The position numbers were made by a program, and so were the translations under genes. The notes below the pieces were generated by a model that made no database searches, was not told the DNA's origin, and saw nothing but the letters and a program-made list of their open reading frames with translations. From contig NZ_CP059600.1 of the NCBI RefSeq assembly GCF_022369475.1, positions 1,921,355-1,985,354 on the forward strand: a stretch of DNA of 64,000 bases. Reading direction: 5' to 3'. Of the stretch, positions 8,068-15,712 are shown in pieces; positions within the stretch are counted from its first letter, which is position 1, and the number at the start of each line of letters is the position of its first letter. Source of the stretch: Campylobacter sp. RM12651. GTDB taxonomy: Bacteria > Campylobacterota > Campylobacteria > Campylobacterales > Campylobacteraceae.

Positions 8068-10411
8068 ATACCTTTTCTAATAAAATATTTTCAGGAACAG
8101 GTCTGCTAAAATAATACCCTTGATACTCATCGCAACCTAAGTGTTTTAAGAAATTTAAAATCTCAATATTTTCTACACCTTCAGCTACAGAGCGTTTATT
8201 TAAAGATTTAATAACATTTACAATAAACTCAACCAATCTTCTATTTTTTTCATTAGTATCTATATTTTGTATAAAGCACTTATCAATCTTAACAACATCA
8301 AAATCTAAATCTTGGTCATTTAAATAAGATAAAGAACTATATCCTTTACCAAAATCGTCCATTGATAAACCTACATTAAGTTTTTTGATTTTATCAATAA
8401 TAGCCTTACTTGTTGCATTTTCTATTGAAAAGCTTTCTGTGATTTCAAATTCAATTAATCTTGGCGGTATGCCTTGAATGTTTTTTTCTATTGTATGAAC
8501 TATTCCTTCGCTTAAAAGCTGCTTGGTGCTTAGATTTATACTAAGTTTTAATTCAAGACCTTTTTCTAACCATCTTCTTTGAGCTTCACAAGCCATTTTA
8601 ATAATTTCATTACCTAAAGTAATAATTAAATTACTTCTTTCGCAAATTCCTATAAATTGGTCTGGAAATATTAATTTATCTCCTTTTTGCCATCTAACAA
8701 GAGCTTCTGCTCCTATAATTTTGCCAGATTTTACATCTACTTTTGGCTGATAATATAATAAGAATTCTTTATTTACAATGCCATTTCTTATATCTTGTTG
8801 TAGCTTTAAATTAGCTTCATTTTGTTTGCCAATTTCTGCCGTATAACCAAATATCCAATTATCTCCACTAGCTTTATCATTTTCTATTGCTAAATCAGCA
8901 TTTCCTATACATTCGTGTAAATTCTTGCTATCTTTTGGATATATGCTAAATCCAACTCTAGCATTAATTTTAAATGGCTCATATTCTATTAAATCATCAT
9001 TTGAATTAATTTTAATGCTTCTTGCGGTTAGTTTTTGATGATATTTTTTAGCTAATGTAAAATAATCTTCATTTTTATCTACTTCAATTACTAATAAAAA
9101 CTCATCAGCACTAACCCTAGCAAGGCATTCAAAAGTAGTTTTATTTTGTATAAATTTATATTTATCATATTTTATAAAATCTAAGCTCTCAAAATGTTCA
9201 TTATCGCCTGTTGCCATACCTTTTAAGGTTGTATAAAGTCTATAAGCTACGATTTTTAAAACTTCATCACCAAAACTTCTTCCATACATTGAGTTATAAA
9301 TTCTGAAATTATCTATGTTAAAAAATAAAAATAATAATACCTTATTATCTTTTTTTACATAATTATCAAGGCTTTCAGTAACACTTATCATATTCATTAG
9401 ACCGGTAATATTATCAATATACGCTTGTTTTTTGATATTCCCGTCTTTGGCTTGAATTTGTCTTATAAATCTAAGTAAAGCATAACTTAAAGTTCTAAAT
9501 TCCTTAAATGCAAAATCACTATTTAATTGTTTATTCTTATTAAAATTAGATATATGTTTATTTAATGCTACATCAAAATGCTTAGTAGCTAATTCTATTT
9601 GCGATCTTACTTCTTTCTTCTTTCTTATTATATATACCAAAATGCCTAAAAATCCAATTAATATAGAGCAACCTAAAAATGCACCTTGTATTAATGCCGA
9701 TTCAAATCTTTTACTTTTTACTTCTTCTAAAGCTTCTTTTAATACATCGCTTTTAACGGTAAATTCTAAAGCCAACCACCAATTTTTATCATAGCAAGTG
9801 TAAGCTTCATTTTCATATACACAATACCATCTTTCATTACCTAAAAAATTAAAATTATCATCTAATCTTTTTGCATTAAAATAAGAAAGTTGAGCATTGT
9901 GAAGATTTTTAATATTATTTAATGCTACTACCCTTTGAGTTTCTTCATATTTTTTAGGATTTAAAGTAACTCTTAATATTTTTTTATTATCTAATTCAAC
10001 ATACCTAGCGTAGTAATAATAAGTCGGGTCAATTCCATCAAAAACATCAATATCAATAGGATAACCCATATTTGCTTTTAAAAATTCTAAAGCTTTTTGT
10101 TTATCTTCGTGAGTGTTTAAATAATTTAATGCGAAATTATAAGCACTATCTACAAATTCTTTGGCACTATCGTCTAAATATGAAAATTCTGCATCTAAAT
10201 ATTTTTTAATATTTTTAAGTTCTTCTTTGATATATTTATTTGATGATAAATTGATTTGTTCGTTATATTCTTGTTCTAGGCTATTTACTTCTTCCGTATA
10301 ACTTGATTTAATAACAAATATTCCAACGCTAAAAATTAACGCAAAAAATATTATTGAATAAAGAGTTAAGCTCTTTATTGATTCTTCTAAAATTGACTTT
10401 CTTTCTTTCAT
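8048..10411 (-). CDS. Membrane-anchored GGDEF/EAL protein (probable c-di-GMP phosphodiesterase)
   Basis: 787 residues. An N-terminal membrane helix (about 15-35), a periplasmic sensor region of about 200 residues, and a second membrane helix near 245-265 form a receptor module. The GGDEF domain (about 325-520) keeps the fold (NIDNFRIYNSMYGRSFGDEVL) but its signature reads RVSADEF, so cyclase activity is probably lost. The EAL domain (about 535-780) keeps EALVRW, INLS, EITES, MDDFGKGYSS, KID, AEGVE and QGYYFSRP, all expected catalytic residues. Predicted activity is therefore c-di-GMP hydrolysis, with GGDEF as a possible GTP-sensing module. Confidence 0.9.
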   Translation of the reverse strand: MKERKSILEESIKSLTLYSIIFFALIFSVGIFVIKSSYTEEVNSLEQEYNEQINLSSNKYIKEELKNIKKYLDAEFSYLDDSAKEFVDSAYNFALNYLNTHEDKQKALEFLKANMGYPIDIDVFDGIDPTYYYYARYVELDNKKILRVTLNPKKYEETQRVVALNNIKNLHNAQLSYFNAKRLDDNFNFLGNERWYCVYENEAYTCYDKNWWLALEFTVKSDVLKEALEEVKSKRFESALIQGAFLGCSILIGFLGILVYIIRKKKEVRSQIELATKHFDVALNKHISNFNKNKQLNSDFAFKEFRTLSYALLRFIRQIQAKDGNIKKQAYIDNITGLMNMISVTESLDNYVKKDNKVLLFLFFNIDNFRIYNSMYGRSFGDEVLKIVAYRLYTTLKGMATGDNEHFESLDFIKYDKYKFIQNKTTFECLARVSADEFLLVIEVDKNEDYFTLAKKYHQKLTARSIKINSNDDLIEYEPFKINARVGFSIYPKDSKNLHECIGNADLAIENDKASGDNWIFGYTAEIGKQNEANLKLQQDIRNGIVNKEFLLYYQPKVDVKSGKIIGAEALVRWQKGDKLIFPDQFIGICERSNLIITLGNEIIKMACEAQRRWLEKGLELKLSINLSTKQLLSEGIVHTIEKNIQGIPPRLIEFEITESFSIENATSKAIIDKIKKLNVGLSMDDFGKGYSSLSYLNDQDLDFDVVKIDKCFIQNIDTNEKNRRLVEFIVNVIKSLNKRSVAEGVENIEILNFLKHLGCDEYQGYYFSRPVPENILLEKVYENGKD

Positions 10412-10481
10412 AAAATACCTAATATATTATAAATTTAATATGATATTATAGCAAAATTATTAATACCGAAAGGAAATTGTA

Positions 10482-11642
10482 ATGAAATATATTGAAAATA
10501 ATATTAAAACACCAGCTTACATTTGCTACGAAAGCAAACTAAAAAATAACCTTGAAATCTTTAAAAAAATTCAAGAAGAAAGTGGAGTTAAAGTCTTACT
10601 AGCTTTAAAAGGATTTGCATTTAGTGCTGCTATGCCTTTAATTAAAAATTACTTAAAAGGCTGCACTTGCAGTGGGTTATGGGAAGCAAAATTTGCTAAA
10701 GAATTTGTAGATAAAGAAATCCACACTTACGCACCAGCATTTAGCAATGATGATTTAGAAGAAATATTAAATCTTAGTCATCATATAGTGATTAATTCAT
10801 TGAATGAATATAAAAAAGTTATAAATCATAAAAATTATAAAAATCAATCTTTAGGAATTCGCTGTAATTTAGAGTTTTCAGTAGCTCCAAAAGAAATTTA
10901 TAATCCTTGCGGCAAATTCTCAAGGCTTGGCATTAAAGCAAAGGATTTATTAGATAGCGAAATAATAGTTGATGGGCTACATTTTCACGCTTTATGCGAA
11001 GAGAGTTTTGAGAGTTTAGAAAAAGTCTTTAAAGTATTTGAAGATAATTTCTTAAAACCATATCTAGCAAAACACCCATTAAAATGGATTAATTTTGGTG
11101 GCGGTCATCATATCACAAAAAAAGGCTATAAAGTAGAAGAATTAATTCAATTCTTAAAAGCTATTAAATCAAAATATAATCTTGAAATATACCTTGAACC
11201 AGGAGAAGCTATTGGTTGGCAAACGGGGGATTTAATAGCTAGTGTTTTAGATATTGTTGAAAATGAGAAAAAAATAGCAATTTTAGATATTTGTGCTGAA
11301 GCTCATATGCCTGATACTATCATTATGCCTTACACTAGCGAAGTAAAAAATGCAAAAATCCTAGCAAGTCGTGATGAATTAGCAAAAACACAAAGCACTA
11401 AAAATAGCTATCTTTTAACAGGTAATTCTTGCCTTGCAGGAGATATTATGGGAGAATATGAATTTAATCAAGAACTAAATATAGGAGATAAGATAATATT
11501 TTGCGACCAAATTCATTACACAATAGTAAAAAATACAACTTTTAACGGAGTAAAATTACCAAGTTTAATTTATGTTGGTGAAGATGGTAGCATTAAAAGT
11601 CAAAAAGAATTTAATTTTAATGACTATTCAAGGAGAAATTAA
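10482..11642 (+). CDS. nspC: Carboxynorspermidine/carboxyspermidine decarboxylase NspC
   Basis: PLP-dependent fold-III decarboxylase making (nor)spermidine through the carboxyspermidine route used by Campylobacter in place of SpeE. The 386 residues show KTPAYICYESKL at the start, VLLALKGFA with the PLP lysine, a CSGLWEAK loop, HFHALCE, NFGGGHHITKKGY, and LEPGEAIGW. The active-site cysteine region LTGNSCLAGD lies near the C-terminus. ATG at 10482 follows GAAAGGAAATTG. The partner dehydrogenase is not in the window. In C. jejuni this gene lies near the formate dehydrogenase operon, as it does here. Confidence 0.93.
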   Translation: MKYIENNIKTPAYICYESKLKNNLEIFKKIQEESGVKVLLALKGFAFSAAMPLIKNYLKGCTCSGLWEAKFAKEFVDKEIHTYAPAFSNDDLEEILNLSHHIVINSLNEYKKVINHKNYKNQSLGIRCNLEFSVAPKEIYNPCGKFSRLGIKAKDLLDSEIIVDGLHFHALCEESFESLEKVFKVFEDNFLKPYLAKHPLKWINFGGGHHITKKGYKVEELIQFLKAIKSKYNLEIYLEPGEAIGWQTGDLIASVLDIVENEKKIAILDICAEAHMPDTIIMPYTSEVKNAKILASRDELAKTQSTKNSYLLTGNSCLAGDIMGEYEFNQELNIGDKIIFCDQIHYTIVKNTTFNGVKLPSLIYVGEDGSIKSQKEFNFNDYSRRN

Positions 11643-11690
11643 AAATATTTTGATATAAATTAAAGAATAAAATCATTTTAGGAAGATATT

Positions 11691-12578
11691 ATGAAAAAGT
11701 TTTTTGTATTAGCATTTTTATTTACCTGTTTAAATGCTAGTGATTTAACAACTACAGGAAGAGTTACTAATATTACTAGCTATGAATTAGGAGAAATTTG
11801 GACAATATTAGCATCAAGTTACATTGCTTCACTTGCTTTAATTGTCTTAATTGCAGTGCTTTGTGCGTTTTCATTACATTATATGGTAATAGGACCTAAA
11901 ACATTTAGTCACGAAGGCAAAAAAATATATGCCTTTTCATTATTTGAGCGTGGTTTTCATTTCATTGCTGCACTTGCTTGGATTATATTAATTCCAACAG
12001 GCTTAATCATTATGAATGGTCATTATTTTGGTGGTGGAGTATTTGTTAGACTTTGCAAAAATCTTCACGGAGTTGCTACTATTTTATTTTTTATCTCAAT
12101 TATTCCTATGTTTTTTTGCTGGATTAAAAGAATGTTACCTGCTAGTTATGACATAAAATGGCTTATGATAGTAGGTGGATATTTAAGCAAGGTTAAAAGA
12201 CCTGTTCCGGCGGGAAAATACAATTTCGGTCAAAAAATGTGGTATTACATAGCCGTTTTTGGTGGAGCTATTATGATAATTACTGGTGCGTTTATGTTCT
12301 TTTTAGATTTTCAAAGCGAATTTTTACAAAATATGTTAGGAATTAGTCATATTAATATTTTAAGACTTAGTGCAATAGTTCATAATATCTTAGGCATTGT
12401 TTGTGCTGCTATGTTTTTCGTGCATTTATATATGGCTGTATTTGCTATCAAAGGCTCAATTCACGCAATGATAACAGGATATAAAGAAGAAGAAGAAGTA
12501 TATATTTTGCATTCTTATTGGTATAAAGAACTTACAAAAAATGGAAAAATAACACCGAGTTATAGCTATGAAAAATAA
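11691..12578 (+). CDS. fdhC: Formate dehydrogenase cytochrome b subunit FdhC
   Basis: Membrane diheme cytochrome b that passes electrons from periplasmic formate dehydrogenase to menaquinone. 295 residues: a cleavable signal peptide (FVLAFLFTCLNAS), then four strong membrane segments with histidines expected to hold haem (FERGFHFIAALAW; LHGVATILFF; IVHNILGIVC; FFVHLYMAVFAI). The ATG follows TAGGAAGATATT. The catalytic (FdhA) and iron-sulfur (FdhB) genes that normally precede it are absent here; nspC sits directly upstream instead. It overlaps the ModE-like gene by 11 bp. Confidence 0.88.
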   Translation: MKKFFVLAFLFTCLNASDLTTTGRVTNITSYELGEIWTILASSYIASLALIVLIAVLCAFSLHYMVIGPKTFSHEGKKIYAFSLFERGFHFIAALAWIILIPTGLIIMNGHYFGGGVFVRLCKNLHGVATILFFISIIPMFFCWIKRMLPASYDIKWLMIVGGYLSKVKRPVPAGKYNFGQKMWYYIAVFGGAIMIITGAFMFFLDFQSEFLQNMLGISHINILRLSAIVHNILGIVCAAMFFVHLYMAVFAIKGSIHAMITGYKEEEEVYILHSYWYKELTKNGKITPSYSYEK

Positions 12579-12912
12579 AACACCTAAAATCAAATTCTGG
12601 TTAGAAGAAGACGGCGAAATTTTTGGAAAAGGTAATTATGAGATATTAAAAGCCATAGAAAAATTTGGCTCAATTAATGAGAGCTCAAAACAACTTCATA
12701 TGAGTTATAAAAAGGCTTGGACTAAGAAAACTAGCACAGAAAAATTTTTAGGTGGAGATATATTTATTAGCAAAAAAGGAGCTAGTAAAGATAGCGGAAC
12801 TATTCTTAGCCCTAAGGCTTTAGAATTTATGAAAAATTATGAATTATTAGAAAAAGAATTAGAAGAATTTTTAGAAAAAAGATTTAACGAACTATTTAAA
12901 AAGGAAGAATAA
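12568..12912 (+). CDS. ModE-type helix-turn-helix regulator, DNA-binding domain only
   Basis: 114 residues corresponding to the N-terminal winged-helix domain of molybdate regulator ModE: FWLEEDGEIFGKGNYEILKAI, then SINESSKQLHMSYKKAW (the recognition helix region), GGDIFISKKG, and a C-terminal dimerisation helix rich in Glu and Lys. The molybdate-binding TOBE/Mop domains of classical ModE are missing. A separate two-domain Mop protein is encoded at 19757-20179. C. jejuni has a similar short ModE next to fdh genes. Likely role is repression of molybdate or molybdoenzyme genes. Confidence 0.85.
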   Translation: MKNKTPKIKFWLEEDGEIFGKGNYEILKAIEKFGSINESSKQLHMSYKKAWTKKTSTEKFLGGDIFISKKGASKDSGTILSPKALEFMKNYELLEKELEEFLEKRFNELFKKEE

Positions 12913-13457
12913 TGAAACTAGATTTTAGCGGCAAGGCTTGTCCGATACCTGTAATTGAAACAAAAAAAACATTAATTAATTTAGCAATTAATGATGAGTT
13001 AGAAATAATAGTTGATAACGAAGCAGCAAAAGAAAATATCCAAAGATTGCTTAAGAATTTAAATCAAGAATTTGAGCTTAATGGATTTTGCTTTAAATTA
13101 AGAAAAAGCGAAATAAAAAGCTCAAAAGATGAAACAAAACAACAAGAAGGGATATTTTTAAAATCTTTAAAAGTCGGCGAAGGCGAATTAGGAGCAATGC
13201 TTTTAATTGGATTTTTAACTGCTGTAAAAGAAAGAAAAATTCAAAAAGTTGTATTAATAAACGAAGCTGTTTTTATAGCTTGTGATGATACTCATCCAGC
13301 ATTTAATGCTTTAAAAGCTTTAAGTGATGATGGAGTTGATATTTTATGTTGTGCGAATTGCTTAAATTATTTTCAAGTTAGTCCAAAAATTGGTAGAAGT
13401 TCAAACGCAGTTGAGATAATAGATACTTTATTTGAAACAAAAATGGTAAATCTATGA
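12912..13457 (+). CDS. yedF: Selenium-metabolism protein YedF (TusA-like plus DsrE-like)
   Basis: 181 residues in two parts. Residues 1-70 are a TusA/SirA fold with the sulfur/selenium-carrying CPIP motif (SGKACPIPVIETKK). Residues 85-181 are a DsrE-like domain with LLIGFLTAVKE and a Cys pair (DILCCANCLNYF). Genes of this two-domain type sit next to selD in many selenoprotein-making bacteria and are thought to help deliver selenium. It is coupled on both sides: TAATG with the ModE-like gene and ATGA with selD. Confidence 0.85.
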   Translation: MKLDFSGKACPIPVIETKKTLINLAINDELEIIVDNEAAKENIQRLLKNLNQEFELNGFCFKLRKSEIKSSKDETKQQEGIFLKSLKVGEGELGAMLLIGFLTAVKERKIQKVVLINEAVFIACDDTHPAFNALKALSDDGVDILCCANCLNYFQVSPKIGRSSNAVEIIDTLFETKMVNL

Positions 13458-14473
13458 AACTTACTCAATTTAGCAAGCACGCAGGTTGAGGAGCTAAGCT
13501 AAGTCAGGCTGACTTACACAACGCATTAGCTAATATTAAACCTAGCGAATTTATATTAAGCTCAACTACTAGTAATGAAGATGCTTGTGTTATTGATTAT
13601 CCTAAGGTAATTTCTACTAATTTAGAAGATTTTGCCTTAGTTCAAACACTTGATTTTATTACCCCAATCGTAAATGATGCTTATGATTACGCTGTAATTG
13701 CTGCAGCAAATTCATTAAGCGATATTTTTGCAATGGGTGCAAAAGTTATGAGTGCTATGAATATAGTTGCATTTAGCGAATGCTTATCTCAAGATATTTT
13801 AAAACAAATGATAGCAGGGCTTAATGATACTATTAATTTAGCGGGTGGGTTTTGTGCTGGCGGGCATACTTTAAATTCTAGTGAAGTATTTTTAGGGCTT
13901 AGCGTTACTGGTTATGTTAAAAAAGATAGTTTTTTAAGCAATAACAAGTCCTTAGAAAATGATGTTTTAATAGCTACAAAACCACTAGGAACAAGTCTTA
14001 ACGCTATGGCTATTAAGGCTAATTTAGACGATGATTTTAGCGAATGTATAAATGGTATGAAAAGTCTAAATAATAAAGCTTTAGAACTTTTAGATGGCAT
14101 AAAAATCAATGCTTGCACTGATATTACAGGCTTTGGACTTATTGGGCATTTGAGCGAAATGCTAAATGATAAAATATCAATTGAAATCAATTCTGATGCG
14201 ATAAAGTATTATAAAAACACTTTAAATTACGCTAATTTGGGGCTTTTTGGAGCAGCTAGTTATACAAACAAAAATAGTTTAAAAGGACTTGTAAAATCAT
14301 TTATTGAAGATGATTTACTTTTATATTCTCCAGAAACAAGCGGTGGATTAATCCTTAGCATTAACGAAAAAGATACTCAAAAAGCTTTAGATATTTTACA
14401 CAATGCAAACATAAACGCCTACGCCTTTGCTAGAGTTGTAAAGAAAAACGATAATAGAATTTGTATTTTTTAA
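13454..14473 (+). CDS. selD: Selenophosphate synthetase SelD, itself a selenoprotein (Sec12)
   Basis: Makes selenophosphate from selenide and ATP for selenocysteine synthesis. The ATG at 13454 overlaps the yedF stop as ATGA. Codon 12 (13487-13489) is TGA, in the context HAG-U-GAKLSQ, exactly the active-site position that is Cys or Sec in SelD; reading it as selenocysteine gives one frame of 339 residues, the normal family length. Downstream motifs include DFITPIVNDAYDYAVIAAANSLSDIFAMG, the glycine-rich GGFCAGGHT, and TSGGLILS. A gene finder that reads TGA as stop would begin the protein wrongly at 13733. The hairpin after the TGA supports recoding. Confidence 0.95.
13487..13516 (+). promoter_or_regulatory. 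Selenocysteine UGA and bacterial SECIS-like hairpin
   Basis: The UGA codon is followed 10 bases later by a perfect 7-bp hairpin: arms 13500-13506 and 13510-13516, loop GGC. The apical loop lies about 17 bases after the UGA and has the guanines expected in loops bound by SelB. The hairpin is inside the coding region, as bacterial SECIS elements are. Confidence 0.75.
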
Positions 14474-14513
14474 TAAATCAGTTTTCTAAAAATATTTATC
14501 ATACATTAACTTA

Positions 14514-14529
14514 GGGGGGGGGGTATAAT
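14514..14529 (+). promoter_or_regulatory. G10 tract abutting a TATAAT -10 box (candidate phase-variable promoter)
   Basis: Ten consecutive G at 14514-14523 run straight into TATAAT at 14524-14529, 29 bases before the lipoprotein ATG. The tract occupies the spacer, so slippage would change the distance from upstream elements to the -10. A second copy of this architecture lies at 36022-36036. Confidence 0.75.
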
Positions 14530-14558
14530 TATTATCTAATTACAAATAAGGAGATATA

Positions 14559-14840
14559 ATGAAAAAAACCCTTGCTATTTTAGTTGCATTAGTTTTTAGT
14601 GCTTGTAATGATTTTAAATTAAGTAATTTAAACCCTATGGAACTTTTATCAAACCCTGATTTAATAAGCAATCAAACAAAATGTATAAAAGATAAAGATG
14701 CAAATTCTTGCATTAAAGTCGCTGATGAATTAGCTAAAAACTCAAATTCTAAAGAAAACTTAGACAAAATAAAACAACTATATAATCTTGCGTGTTCGTT
14801 CGGCTCAAAAGAGGGTTGTGTTAAATTAAATAATTATTAA
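14559..14840 (+). CDS. Small cysteine-containing lipoprotein
   Basis: 93 residues. A signal peptide with lipobox-like VFSAC (Cys17) suggests lipidation and membrane anchoring. The mature part has the pattern CIKDKDANSCIKVADEL and ends with LACSFGSKEGCVKLNN, resembling one degenerate Sel1/Hcp repeat, the module that is greatly expanded at 29.2-34.2 kb. ATG follows AAGGAGATATA. The promoter carries a G10 tract, so expression may switch on and off. Function unknown. Confidence 0.75.
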   Translation: MKKTLAILVALVFSACNDFKLSNLNPMELLSNPDLISNQTKCIKDKDANSCIKVADELAKNSNSKENLDKIKQLYNLACSFGSKEGCVKLNNY

Positions 14841-14841
14841 A

Positions 14842-14858
14842 AAGGGGAAAATCCCCTT
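14842..14858 (+). terminator. Hairpin downstream of lipoprotein gene
   Basis: Stem AAGGGG/CCCCTT (14842-14847, 14853-14858) with loop AAAAT, directly after the lipoprotein stop. On the minus strand it also follows the torA-like remnant, where TTAATAATTATTT comes next, so it may have served that gene originally. Confidence 0.6.
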
Positions 14859-14860
14859 AA

Positions 14861-14893
14861 CTATGCTTTCATAGGCTCATTAAATACTATGAG
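14861..14893 (-). pseudogene. 3' remnant of a torA-like molybdopterin oxidoreductase gene
   Basis: Read on the minus strand, this encodes LIVFNEPMKA and a stop, followed by a hairpin terminator. The intact torA at 15713 ends EIVVFTEPVKA, stop, hairpin. By hand alignment about 28 of 36 bases agree. Further upstream on the minus strand I see no continued similarity. It looks like the tail of a deleted paralogue. Confidence 0.55.
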
Positions 14894-14899
14894 TTTTTA

Positions 14900-15199
14900 A
14901 TATTCAAATTTAAATTATAAATTCACTTGTAATTATTAATTTTAAGGAATTTAAAACTTAGTAATATAAAAAATTTATCTCATATTTATCGCACAGACTT
15001 CTTTATAAAAAATACTAATCAACCCACTTGCTTAGCAAAACCACTAAAAATAGTGCCAAATCTTGAGTGAATTTTTTACTCTTTAATTCTTAGATTGAAT
15101 ACAACCATCAAGATAACAATTAAATACCAAGTGGTTAATCACTATAAAAACTTTTCAACAAGCTAATTAAATAATTTCAATCTAAATCAAGGGAAGATT
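14900..15199. other. AT-rich non-coding stretch between torA-like remnant and broken acetyltransferase gene
   Basis: No open frame with a ribosome site on either strand and no convincing long inverted repeat. The ribosome site for the next gene (GGGAAG) is at its right end. It may be decayed coding DNA from the lost torA-like gene, but nothing recognisable remains. Confidence 0.4.
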
Positions 15200-15681
15200 A
15201 TGGAATTAATAGAAATTTCTAGTGATGAGTTTTTTAATTTCGCAAAAGATATGCAAAATACTTTTCAAATAAGTCTTAGAGATAAAACCAATGAAAATGT
15301 AATCACCATCGATGAGATTTTCAAATCTTTAGAGAATAAAAATGCTAAAAATTTTTATGTATATGACAATGGTGTAAAAATAGGTGGAGTATGTCTTTTA
15401 ATAGATGAAAATACCCAACAAATAATCTTGATTTATTTTATATACTTGAAGAATTTCATAATAAAGGCTATGGTTTTAAAACTTGGCAAATGGTGGGAAA
15501 AACTTTTCCTAAAACTAAAGTTTGGACTACAACCACACCTTATTTTGAAATAAGAAATATTCATTTTTATGTTAATAAATGTGGTTTTAAAATAGTTAAA
15601 TTATCAAATTTATCCGATAAATTTAATGATATTGAAGAAGTAGAATGGTTTTTTGATTTTGAAAAAATAATGAATAATTAA
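15200..15681 (+). pseudogene. GNAT-like N-acetyltransferase gene broken by a one-base frameshift
   Basis: The first frame from ATG 15200 reads IEISSDEFFNFAKDMQ, then VYDNGVKIGGVCLLIDENTQQ, and then becomes low-complexity. From about 15425 the other frame continues with LFYILEEFHNKGYGFKTWQ, matching the acetyl-CoA-binding loop of GNAT enzymes, and then TPYFEIRNIHFYVNKCGFKIV, their C-terminal part. One extra A near 15417-15424 (CAACAAATAATC) would restore a single protein of about 160 residues. Substrate unknown. The break could be a true pseudogenisation or a sequence error. Confidence 0.75.
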
Positions 15682-15691
15682 AATTAAATTC

Positions 15692-15709
15692 TAGGGGCAA
15701 ATGCCCCTA
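15692..15709 (-). terminator. Terminator of torA
   Basis: Seven-bp stem TAGGGGC/GCCCCTA with loop of four, four bases beyond the torA stop on the minus strand and followed on that strand by AATTTAATTTT. It may also serve the converging acetyltransferase gene. Confidence 0.7.
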
Positions 15710-15712
15710 ATA

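Noticed and set aside
13733-14473. SelD as a shorter 246-residue protein with an ordinary ATG start
   Set aside because: The 93 codons upstream are in frame, match the SelD N-terminus, and are interrupted only by the TGA at the catalytic position with a SECIS-like hairpin.
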